Shown in pieces: positions 8,886 through 15,266 of a DNA stretch of 25,651 nt. Position 1 is the first letter of the stretch, and each line of letters opens with the position of its first letter. Made by a program: the position numbers and the translations under genes. Below the pieces are notes generated by a model. It had not been told where the DNA came from, did not search any database, and was given only the letters and a program-made list of their open reading frames with translations. Source of the DNA: a virus; the IMG/VR virus record IMGVR_UViG_3300008259_000428, positions 1 to 25,651 of that record; one strand, 5' to 3'.

Positions 8886-11082
8886 TCTGTGCACCTACAA
8901 ACGTGCCTGTCCAACCTACAATCTTCATGTCTTTACCAGATTCAGAAGTGTACTTAAACTGCACAGCTTTACCCCTGCCACGCAACTTATTCTTACTAAT
9001 AACAAGAGGATAGCCGTCGTCAAAGTCTTGAAATGGCGCTGCTAAGAAAGGTCTAGGTTGGCGATAGACTTGTACTTCAGCAGCCCACTTACCGGGATTA
9101 GTATTGTCTGTAAAGTCCCACCGACTCTGCATCAAACACCCACTCTCATTAAGCGGTATGCCGTTAGCATCAAAACTAGTTTCAGTGCGTTTCATAAACA
9201 CAGTGAGGTACATTCCTGTCTTACTACGTGCAGGTCCGTTTCCACCCATGTTGTAGCCTGTAATAAAGTAGGCTTGTTTTTCTACTCCAGCAGTGTTGTA
9301 ACGATACCAGTCTTTAAATTTAGTTGCTGCTGGACGCGCATTTAAAAAGTCTGAAAAAGTAACTGAATAGTTATTAGCACTTACAGGATGTAACGTTAGT
9401 ATTTTAAACGTTTTGACAGTGCCGTTAAGCACTGGAATATTTGCCACAACATCGTCACTGCTTACATTCACATCATCAGAGTTTACATACACATCATACA
9501 CAAGAGATGTTTCATTAGTTTCTTTAGTTGTCTCAATTGATACAGGAATAACACCTAAACTAGTATCAATTTCAAACCAATACCACGCATTCAAACGTAA
9601 GTCTAATACTAAGATAGTATCTTTGTTAAACCGACCAGTGCTAGTATCAACACCAGCCACAGAAGAATATAGCCAATAAATAACTTTATCAGTGGCATTA
9701 TAGTTTCCTTCTGCGTAGAGTTTACTTAGTACAGGAATGTTTTTATAAAATGTTTTAATGTTCTGGTCACTAATGTTTCGGCTAGAAAACTCTGCACCAG
9801 TGTTGCCGGGAGCTACAGCATAAATACCACTGTTAGACCAGTAGATGAGCGTATCCTCAACTACTACAACACTCTTGGTGGACACACACCCTACAGAAGA
9901 TACACGCTCTACAGAATAACTAGCAGCCGTAAAGCCCCTATCAATACCACTAATAAACCACACGCCGTTGGAGGCAATGACCATGATGCCTCGACCAAGT
10001 GGTTCGAGGGCTACAATCTCACCGCTATCTGGAATCTCAATAGTACCACCATCGTCATCCTCTAGATCGCTAACAACTTCTGAGGTAGGATCGTTAGATT
10101 GATAGCAATAACCAACCTTATTGATATCGTCTAGTACTTGACTAAAGTAAACAGTTCCTAGCTGTTCGGTAGTAGGTACACCAGCATACCAAACACGACC
10201 AGCAAAGAATGCACAAACTCGGGGGCGATAAGCTGTAGAAGTAACAATACCACTCCGATTTTGATTAAAGGCATTAATAATAAAACGGCCTTTAGGAGCA
10301 GGTGATGTGCCAAAATCTTGCTTGTTAAGAACTGAAGCAGAGAAGTCATCATTAGTATCTTTACCAAAAATCCAACTTTTGCTGTTAGCAGGTAGTTTTC
10401 CTGTGGCAGACTCATATGTGTTAATCTGAGTATCTGTCCAACCTTGGTTGTATAGATTGTATTTGGCTTGTGTCAAGAAACCTGCGCTAGTCCACTCGGC
10501 TGCAGTTTTCTCAGCGTCAATGGCATAAGGACTTTGAAAACCTACAAAGTCACGAATGTTAATAGTAATTGCCGTTACAGTGATTGTGTCTGTGCTGCTA
10601 TTGTAAGTAATTAGTAAGGGTTCAGTACTTTTACTAGTAACAATAAGTTTTCCGTATGTAGACGCAAAACTGCAGATTGACGTACCTGCAGTGTCTGGAT
10701 TACCGGGAGCAATGTAGGAGGCCAGATTAACAGTGAAAGATTTTTTAGTGTTGCTTACTGTTCCAGAAGATGCACGATAAAAATGAAGAGTAGTGCCTGT
10801 TTGTGCTACAAAGAAATCTAAATTAGAGTTGCCCCCTACACTAGTCCACATACCCGTAGTAAAAGCCCACGTGTTTTTCTGCTCAGCAGTAATGCCTAAA
10901 GCAGCAAGAGTGTAGTTAGCCTCATAATCAAGTGCTGACCTACGCTCAATGCTGCCTTCAATTGTTGGCACTACGTTTACACCTTCTTTCCAAGAATTTT
11001 CAGGTGTAACGAAAAAGCCGCCTTCAGTGTTAAGGCCACCTACAAAAGTAAACGCATCTTTAACTGCGGCTTGTACTGCCAT
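8878..11082 (-). CDS. tail tubular protein B (T7 gp12-like, nozzle)
   Basis: The 734-residue product is beta-rich, with many Thr, Asn, Ser and Tyr residues and repeated short strands, and no signal peptide or membrane span. It fits T7 gp12 (about 794 residues), the hexameric nozzle that forms the distal tail tube. The N-terminus (KDAFTFVGGLNTEGGFFVTPENSWKE) is of the form typical of the family: a short lead, then a GGLN.E motif and a statement of binding residues for the tube. The AAGGA ribosome site lies 7 bases before the ATG at 11082. Two small genes separate it from tail tubular protein A upstream, and gp13/gp14-like genes follow, as in T7. The call is strong on motif, length and synteny together. 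Confidence 0.85.
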   Translation of the reverse strand: MAVQAAVKDAFTFVGGLNTEGGFFVTPENSWKEGVNVVPTIEGSIERRSALDYEANYTLAALGITAEQKNTWAFTTGMWTSVGGNSNLDFFVAQTGTTLHFYRASSGTVSNTKKSFTVNLASYIAPGNPDTAGTSICSFASTYGKLIVTSKSTEPLLITYNSSTDTITVTAITINIRDFVGFQSPYAIDAEKTAAEWTSAGFLTQAKYNLYNQGWTDTQINTYESATGKLPANSKSWIFGKDTNDDFSASVLNKQDFGTSPAPKGRFIINAFNQNRSGIVTSTAYRPRVCAFFAGRVWYAGVPTTEQLGTVYFSQVLDDINKVGYCYQSNDPTSEVVSDLEDDDGGTIEIPDSGEIVALEPLGRGIMVIASNGVWFISGIDRGFTAASYSVERVSSVGCVSTKSVVVVEDTLIYWSNSGIYAVAPGNTGAEFSSRNISDQNIKTFYKNIPVLSKLYAEGNYNATDKVIYWLYSSVAGVDTSTGRFNKDTILVLDLRLNAWYWFEIDTSLGVIPVSIETTKETNETSLVYDVYVNSDDVNVSSDDVVANIPVLNGTVKTFKILTLHPVSANNYSVTFSDFLNARPAATKFKDWYRYNTAGVEKQAYFITGYNMGGNGPARSKTGMYLTVFMKRTETSFDANGIPLNESGCLMQSRWDFTDNTNPGKWAAEVQVYRQPRPFLAAPFQDFDDGYPLVISKNKLRGRGKAVQFKYTSESGKDMKIVGWTGTFVGAQNV

Positions 11083-11091
11083 TATGGTTCC

Positions 11092-11346
11092 TTAAACAGT
11101 TTCTTCTACTTCAATACCACGTTGCTTAGCAATGGTAAGGATACGATCTTTACGAGTAAATAGTCCTTTTAGTTCATCTGGCACTTGACCCCGCATTGAA
11201 TAACGAGCTTGATATAAACCTACAGGAGTCTTTTCAATAATAAGTTTATTAATAATGTTTTGCTCTTCTCGTTCTTCTCGACGCTCTTTTGCTGCTTGTT
11301 TTTTTTCTGCCGCTTTTTCCATTACTTTGTCGTATGCAGTGGTCAT
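11092..11346 (-). CDS. hypothetical charged small protein (84 aa)
   Basis: The ATG at 11346 is preferred over an in-frame codon at 11364 because it overlaps the TGA of the 50-codon gene before it (ATGA) and has AAGGA about 9 bases upstream. The first 30 residues are a dense Lys/Glu/Arg helix (KVMEKAAEKKQAAKERREER), likely a coiled coil. The C-terminal half contains YSMRGQVPDELKGLFTRKDR. No signal peptide or membrane span is seen. It sits between the two tail tubular genes, so a role in tail assembly is plausible, but I do not recognise a family. Confidence 0.75.
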   Translation of the reverse strand: MTTAYDKVMEKAAEKKQAAKERREEREEQNIINKLIIEKTPVGLYQARYSMRGQVPDELKGLFTRKDRILTIAKQRGIEVEETV

Positions 11347-11495
11347 TGCATAGTTCCTTTCCATTTGTGCTTGTTTACGTCTTCAAGTTTTTCTTCTACT
11401 TCGTACTTTAATTTTACCTCAACTTCCTCTACTTTGGGAGGTTGCTGTAATGCTTCTTTAATTTGTTTTTGTACAGGTTGTTTTTTAGTAGCCAT
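11343..11495 (-). CDS. hypothetical 50-residue charged protein
   Basis: This short frame runs from ATG at 11495 to TGA at 11343-11345. The product begins MATKKQPVQKQIKEALQQ and continues with alternating Val/Glu/Lys (VEEVEVKLKYEVEEKLEDV), then a basic tail. Both ends are locked to neighbours: the ATG shares a base with the TAA of tail tubular protein A (TAATG), and the TGA overlaps the next ATG (ATGA). GGAAAT occurs a few bases before the start. The double overlap is the main evidence that it is translated. Function unknown; it would join two genes of the tail tube. Confidence 0.7.
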   Translation of the reverse strand: MATKKQPVQKQIKEALQQPPKVEEVEVKLKYEVEEKLEDVNKHKWKGTMQ

Positions 11496-12202
11496 TATTT
11501 CCGTCCGTAAGATACTTTGGTGTTGTATTTAACTTCGCCGTTTTCATTACGCCAACTTTCGTTACGCATGGTCATGCGGCCTCGGGTTGCTTTGCGCTCT
11601 TCACGAGCATTGCTTTGTTGTTTAAGGTTCACAAACGCTTGGCTTTTTGCTTCAGCTAATAGCGTTGGAAAAAACTTCTCAGGGATGTTTGGAATGAACG
11701 TATCTGTGTGTGACCAGTTTGATTGTTGTGTAGCATATACAACAGCTTTTGAACTTTGTAAACTAGACTCTGTACTTTGTTTGTAACCATCAAAAATAAT
11801 GTACGTATCGTCGTAGCTAGTCCAATATTGCGGATCTTGATTAATTACGTATCCTGCGCTATTAATAACACCTGCTTGGGCTACACGTTGGCTAATAATT
11901 GTGTGGAATGTTTCTGGATCAACATACTGTACTTCTTGTTTGTTGTATTTAATCCATTTAATTTTGTTGTACGTATCAGGAATCTTCATCTTGGTGGGAT
12001 TGTTCACATCACCAAGGCCGTCAAGATTACCTAGTACAAATAGAAAAGGCCAGTCACGCTGGCTAATAATATCGAAGTAAGCTTCTTTAACAAGTTCAGC
12101 AACCTGCACTGCTTCTACAGTTTCGTCAATAGAACTTACAGGGTCGCTGTCTAGCGCAGAAAGAATGTTCTGCGTCATTTGTAGTAGAGTTTGTTTAGCC
12201 AT
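11495..12202 (-). CDS. tail tubular protein A (T7 gp11-like, head-tail adaptor)
   Basis: The 235-residue product starts MAKQTLLQMTQNILSALDSDPVSSIDE, a typical gp11-family N-terminus, followed by AYFDIISQRDWPFLF, which is the conserved helix-strand region near residues 40-55. T7 gp11 is about 196 residues and forms the ring that joins the portal to the nozzle. The C-terminal 40 residues are rich in Arg/Asn (REERKATRGRMTMRNESWRN), suitable for contact with neighbours or DNA. It sits between the head-surface genes and the tail tubular B gene, as in T7 (10-11-12). The ATG at 12202 is two bases after the preceding stop and has no strong ribosome site, so coupling to upstream translation is likely. 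Confidence 0.87.
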   Translation of the reverse strand: MAKQTLLQMTQNILSALDSDPVSSIDETVEAVQVAELVKEAYFDIISQRDWPFLFVLGNLDGLGDVNNPTKMKIPDTYNKIKWIKYNKQEVQYVDPETFHTIISQRVAQAGVINSAGYVINQDPQYWTSYDDTYIIFDGYKQSTESSLQSSKAVVYATQQSNWSHTDTFIPNIPEKFFPTLLAEAKSQAFVNLKQQSNAREERKATRGRMTMRNESWRNENGEVKYNTKVSYGRK

Positions 12203-12204
12203 AA

Positions 12205-12468
12205 TTAAGTAGGATCTACTAGAAGAATGCTGAAGCCAGCTTCTTTAGGTGTAATTGCGGTACTGGATGATGTACCATCACCACCAACATGCATTGACAC
12301 AATGTCATTAGTGGCTAGTGTAGCATAACCTACAGCACTTACGTTAAGTGTATCTACGCCATTAGTTGTCTTTTTAACGTACACTTTGCGTGTTCCAGCA
12401 GTGCCGTTAATTGCGTAATGAAAGTTGTATGCTGCACCACGCTTGAGATCCATTAGCAGTCCACGCAC
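12205..12468 (-). CDS. C-terminal half of a split jelly-roll-like head/tail surface protein
   Basis: This frame begins at GTG 12468 (an internal ATG is at 12453, MDLKRGAAYNFHYA) and ends at 12205. It carries beta-strand sequence typical of a C1q/TNF-like jelly roll: YNFHYAINGTAGTRKVYVKK, then VSMHVGGDGTSSSTAITP and a terminal AGFSILLVDPT. No good ribosome site is placed for either start (an AGGTG lies about 11 bases before the ATG). It overlaps the gene before it by about 60 bases in the +1 frame. The N-terminal half of the same expected fold is encoded in that upstream gene. I think the two were one gene of about 160-180 residues that lost an internal segment, but an independent overlapping gene made by reinitiation cannot be excluded. 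Confidence 0.6.
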   Translation of the reverse strand: MRGLLMDLKRGAAYNFHYAINGTAGTRKVYVKKTTNGVDTLNVSAVGYATLATNDIVSMHVGGDGTSSSTAITPKEAGFSILLVDPT

Positions 12469-12688
12469 CTGTTGGATTTAGTTTAGCTTTAGCACTAGCA
12501 GCAGCAAGTGTTTGAGATGTAGAACTACCATTAATGTACATGTCGCCATATGCATGACCAGCAGGATATTGCCAAACACCACTACCTGCGCCATTGGCTA
12601 CATATACTTTACCACTAGCAGCAGTAGAAACTCCTTTTGGTTCGTGAAGGTTCGGATCAGTTAATGCACTATGTTGTACGGTTGCCAT
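12407..12688 (-). CDS. N-terminal half of a split jelly-roll-like head/tail surface protein
   Basis: The ATG at 12688 has GGAG about 7 bases upstream, just past the post-capsid terminator, so translation initiation is sound. Residues 1-80 (MATVQHSALTDPNLHEPKG, then GKVYVANGAGSGVWQYPAG and TLAAASAKAKLNPTGAWTANG) look like the start of a phage capsid-fibre or tail-surface protein with a C1q/TNF-like domain. From about residue 81 the frame reads an unrelated tail (WCSIQLSLRN) and stops at 12407, while the missing strands of the fold resume in the +1 frame. The change-over lies in the overlap at about 12407-12468. As sequenced this is a truncated product. Confidence 0.6.
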   Translation of the reverse strand: MATVQHSALTDPNLHEPKGVSTAASGKVYVANGAGSGVWQYPAGHAYGDMYINGSSTSQTLAAASAKAKLNPTGAWTANGSQAWCSIQLSLRN

Positions 12689-12697
12689 CTATTTCTC

Positions 12698-12737
12698 CAA
12701 AAGGAAACGGAGAAACCCCTTGTGAGGGCCTCCCCGT
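12698..12737 (-). terminator. strong hairpin terminator downstream of the capsid genes
   Basis: Read on the minus strand, a stem of about 13 pairs (four of them G-U) spans 12737-12707 with a CACAA loop: the 5' arm is ACGGGGAGGCCCT and the 3' arm is GGGGTTTCTCCGT. TTTCCTTTT follows, interrupted by CC. It lies between the stop of the capsid decoration gene (12747) and the start of the next gene (12688). T7 has its late terminator at the same place, just after gene 10. A partial attenuator that lowers expression of the downstream tail genes relative to capsid is the likely role. The interrupted T tract suggests incomplete termination. Confidence 0.7.
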
Positions 12738-12746
12738 CAGTCTACA

Positions 12747-13205
12747 TTAAATGTAGCGAACTACGATGGTAGCAGTACCGGCAGTGAAAGTGCCAGTGAA
12801 AGCTACGTCTAGGGTGTCAGCAGAGGCATAAACCTTGCCTAGACCCCGGTTGGTAGCAGCATCACCAATAGCGTAAGCACCAGCAGCGCGAACAGTGGCA
12901 CCAGCAGTTAGGTTAGCAACAGCACCCTGAGTAGCTGAAATCCAGCCATCAGGATCAGTGCCGTCACCTAGTTGCACATCGGTACCACCTGCCCAAGCGG
13001 TACCAACTTTCATTACCACATCTAGCACAACAGAGCCAGCGGGTAGATCAATGTTAGCACCAGAGCTTTGATAGGTAATGGCTAGATGGGCTTCTTTAAC
13101 AGAACCATCATGCTCATATACACCAGAAACGTTACGCTCGGGGATGTTAGCGCCAAAACCTACTACTAGGCCGTCAGCGTTAGTCCATGAAGAAGCACGG
13201 GTCAT
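12747..13205 (-). CDS. probable capsid decoration / minor head protein (152 aa)
   Basis: The product is Gly/Ala/Thr/Val-rich, beta-type and lacks charged clusters, signal peptide and membrane segments: VVLDVVMKVGTAWAGGTDVQLGD lies near the middle and the end is GTATIVVRYI. It follows the major capsid gene by 17 bases with an AAAGGA ribosome site, and precedes the terminator, so the two are made at the same high level. Codon choice resembles that of the major capsid gene (more C-ending codons than in the neighbouring genes). The size (152) and position fit a head decoration or minor capsid protein. The specific family is not recognised, so the role is inferred from context and composition. Confidence 0.65.
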   Translation of the reverse strand: MTRASSWTNADGLVVGFGANIPERNVSGVYEHDGSVKEAHLAITYQSSGANIDLPAGSVVLDVVMKVGTAWAGGTDVQLGDGTDPDGWISATQGAVANLTAGATVRAAGAYAIGDAATNRGLGKVYASADTLDVAFTGTFTAGTATIVVRYI

Positions 13206-13222
13206 TTTCTATTTCCTTTCAA

Positions 13223-14188
13223 TTAGATGGTGTTCTTGGTGATAACAGACACCAGACACTCAGGACGATATAGTTTTAGACCGAAGCGGGCGTTCATCAC
13301 GTACTCATCACGACGTAGGTCTTTGTTGCGCTCGTACTCTACGCGAGGTAGTTGACGATAGGCACCTACGAAGGGGGTTAGATCGCCACCAACAGCCATG
13401 AATAGGTTCACAGTGGGGGTAGCAGGAACAGTAACGCCACCTAGAGTCGAACCAGCAGCTTCAGCAGCAGCGGGTAGGAAGTTGGAAACGTAAACGTCGA
13501 AACCAAAGATGTTGCGGATAAAACGCATACCAGTGATGTCGTTAACGAAACCACCCTGAACAATACCCTCAAAAGCGGGGTTGTTGGTGAAAGCCTGAGC
13601 GCCCACTAGAGTGTTGAAAACATACTCTTGTGAGGGGTCAATAATAGCAACACGGGTACCACCAGCCTGAGCTTTGTCTAGAGCGTACTTAGCCTTAGCA
13701 AAGTCAGATAGAGATAGAACAGTGTTGGAGCTACCAGAAGCTACGAAACGATGGTCAGCGCCGTTAATAGCGTTGGCATTACCAGAGGTCTGCTGGTTAG
13801 CTAGGGAGAACACAGAAGATTCTAGGTTCTCGTCTAGAGCACGACGCATCTTGGTGGGGAACATGCCGATTAGCTGTTGAGCGTAGTAGCTGTCCTGTTT
13901 AGCCTTATCGGTAATGTAGGTAGCTGACTCAACATAGCGGTCAATGGTGAAATTGAACTCACCAGTGTCCATAGAATCATAGACAACAGGGGTAAGTTCA
14001 GAGGTTTCACGCATTGGCAGTTCGCCAACGGATGGGATGGTAAACTGGTTACCATCGGGGAAGCCATTAAGCATGCGAACATACTTAGTGCCCATTAGTT
14101 GTTCTTGAAGAACATCCTTTAGTTCAGCAGACCATAGTTCAGCACGAACTAGGTTTGCATCAACCTTTGCAAAATCTACACCAGCCAT
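13223..14188 (-). CDS. major capsid protein
   Basis: The 321-residue product forms the icosahedral shell. Size is close to T7 gp10A (about 344), it follows a scaffold-like gene by 10 bases, and the sequence has the expected order: an N-terminal helical arm (VDANLVRAELWSAELKDVLQE), a strand-rich part (QFTIPSVGELPMRETSELTP) and a helical spine (SLSDFAKAKYALDKAQAGGTR). The C-terminal region (DLRRDEYVMNARFGLKLYRPE) is also typical of this kind of capsid protein. An HK97-type fold is inferred from the family. The ribosome site is strong (GGAGAT, 5 bases before the ATG at 14188). Codon use is skewed to ACC, TAC, ATC, GAC and, unusually, CTA for leucine, which suits the most abundant protein. Confidence 0.93.
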   Translation of the reverse strand: MAGVDFAKVDANLVRAELWSAELKDVLQEQLMGTKYVRMLNGFPDGNQFTIPSVGELPMRETSELTPVVYDSMDTGEFNFTIDRYVESATYITDKAKQDSYYAQQLIGMFPTKMRRALDENLESSVFSLANQQTSGNANAINGADHRFVASGSSNTVLSLSDFAKAKYALDKAQAGGTRVAIIDPSQEYVFNTLVGAQAFTNNPAFEGIVQGGFVNDITGMRFIRNIFGFDVYVSNFLPAAAEAAGSTLGGVTVPATPTVNLFMAVGGDLTPFVGAYRQLPRVEYERNKDLRRDEYVMNARFGLKLYRPECLVSVITKNTI

Positions 14189-14198
14189 TTAAATCTCC

Positions 14199-14933
14199 TT
14201 ATTGCCCAAAATATAGGGCGGGGTTTTGAGAAACAGTTTGTTGTAGCTTATACTGGAATTCTTGTGACCAATAGGTTTTAGGATCTTCTTTACGAACCTT
14301 TGTTGCCCACTCTTTAGTGCCAACAATCTTACTACGATCACCACCAGTAGAAGGTACTGAAGTTGTATTCATTGAACCTGTATCCATGTTATTAGCAGGA
14401 GCCGAGGCTTGACCTGCAAACATAGACACAAAATCAACAGGATCAGTTGCTGCCAGTTCCATTAGGACTTTAGCCTTCTCAGGAGTGTTTGCGCGTTGCT
14501 TAAACACTTCTGCTGCCTTCTCGCCAAACTTCTCTTTCATAAGAGCATCAGCTTTTAGCAGGTTCTCAGTCCTAGCTTTTACGGCTTCACGACCCTCTAA
14601 CGTCTTCTCTACAAGCTGTTGCACAACGTCAGGCGTAATACCTGCTGCAGGAGGGTTGTCATCCTCTGGTGCGACATTTTGTTTTGACATACGTTCCAAA
14701 ACCTCGTCGATTGTTTTAGCTGAAGCAGCCTGCTCACGTAGTTTACGATTCTCCTCTTTGAGAGTTTCAATAAACTGGTCAGCGTTGGTATAAGCTTTAG
14801 CTAGTTCTTCCGGGGTTTTGTATTTTTGACCTTCACCAACAAGTGCGGTAAATAGTCCTGCATCAGTTGTCGCTGGTGCGTTATTGGTAGATGGGTTGTC
14901 GCCTTCACCACCAAAAATGGTTGCATTGGTCAT
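14199..14933 (-). CDS. capsid scaffolding protein
   Basis: The 244-residue product has a disordered acidic Asn/Thr-rich start, then KYKTPEELAKAYTNADQFIETLKEE-type sequence leading into a Lys/Glu coiled coil (about residues 53-70), a central helical part with VVQQLVEKTLEGREAVKART, and a basic, aromatic C-terminus (KTYWSQEFQYKLQQTVSQNP). Scaffold proteins line the inside of the procapsid and leave it before packaging; the basic C-terminus usually binds the coat. T7 gp9 is about 307 residues, so this one is short. It has an AGGAG ribosome site 8 bases before the ATG at 14933 and lies directly before the capsid gene. The PEELAKAY segment is a common feature of podophage scaffolds. Confidence 0.88.
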   Translation of the reverse strand: MTNATIFGGEGDNPSTNNAPATTDAGLFTALVGEGQKYKTPEELAKAYTNADQFIETLKEENRKLREQAASAKTIDEVLERMSKQNVAPEDDNPPAAGITPDVVQQLVEKTLEGREAVKARTENLLKADALMKEKFGEKAAEVFKQRANTPEKAKVLMELAATDPVDFVSMFAGQASAPANNMDTGSMNTTSVPSTGGDRSKIVGTKEWATKVRKEDPKTYWSQEFQYKLQQTVSQNPALYFGQ

Positions 14934-14974
14934 GCGTTTTATCTCCTAAAATTGACAGCCTTAGAGTAGGCTTT

Positions 14975-15235
14975 TTAAAAAACGTCACTTTTTGCTGTGT
15001 CTGGTAAAAGTGACATAACGAACTCGTAGGCTTTAATCTGCCCTAAATTGTACGCTAGTTTAGCATAATGGTTAGGACAGTCAAAATCATCTTTTTTAAT
15101 ACTATTTATTTCTTCTTTTAATGTCTTTAAAGTATTATATAGTGCTTCTAAAGTATAACTACTATTATTCCAAGCTTTAATAAACTCTTCATTAGTACTA
15201 TCTTTAGGTTTATTATTAAGTAATAGTTTATTCAT
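14975..15235 (-). CDS. hypothetical small AT-rich protein between portal and scaffold (86 aa)
   Basis: I chose the ATG at 15235 (MNKLLLNNKPKDS); an upstream in-frame TTG at 15253 is not convincing. There is no visible Shine-Dalgarno site, because the 31 bases between portal and this gene are almost only A and T. The body is noticeably more AT-rich than its neighbours and Asn/Lys/Tyr-rich, with a C-terminal part YNLGQIKAYEFVMSLLP that is like small proteins found between portal and scaffold in T7-like phages. No membrane segments or signal peptide. The base composition hints at acquisition or at relaxed constraint. Function unknown. Confidence 0.75.
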   Translation of the reverse strand: MNKLLLNNKPKDSTNEEFIKAWNNSSYTLEALYNTLKTLKEEINSIKKDDFDCPNHYAKLAYNLGQIKAYEFVMSLLPDTAKSDVF

Positions 15236-15266
15236 ATAATATATATTAAACAATATTAATAATATA

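Noticed and set aside
14957-14976. Small hairpin AGCCT-TAGAGT-AGGCT followed by TTTTT on the plus strand
   Set aside because: It has terminator form only for plus-strand transcripts and there are no plus-strand genes; on the minus strand no T run follows, and the stem is only five pairs.
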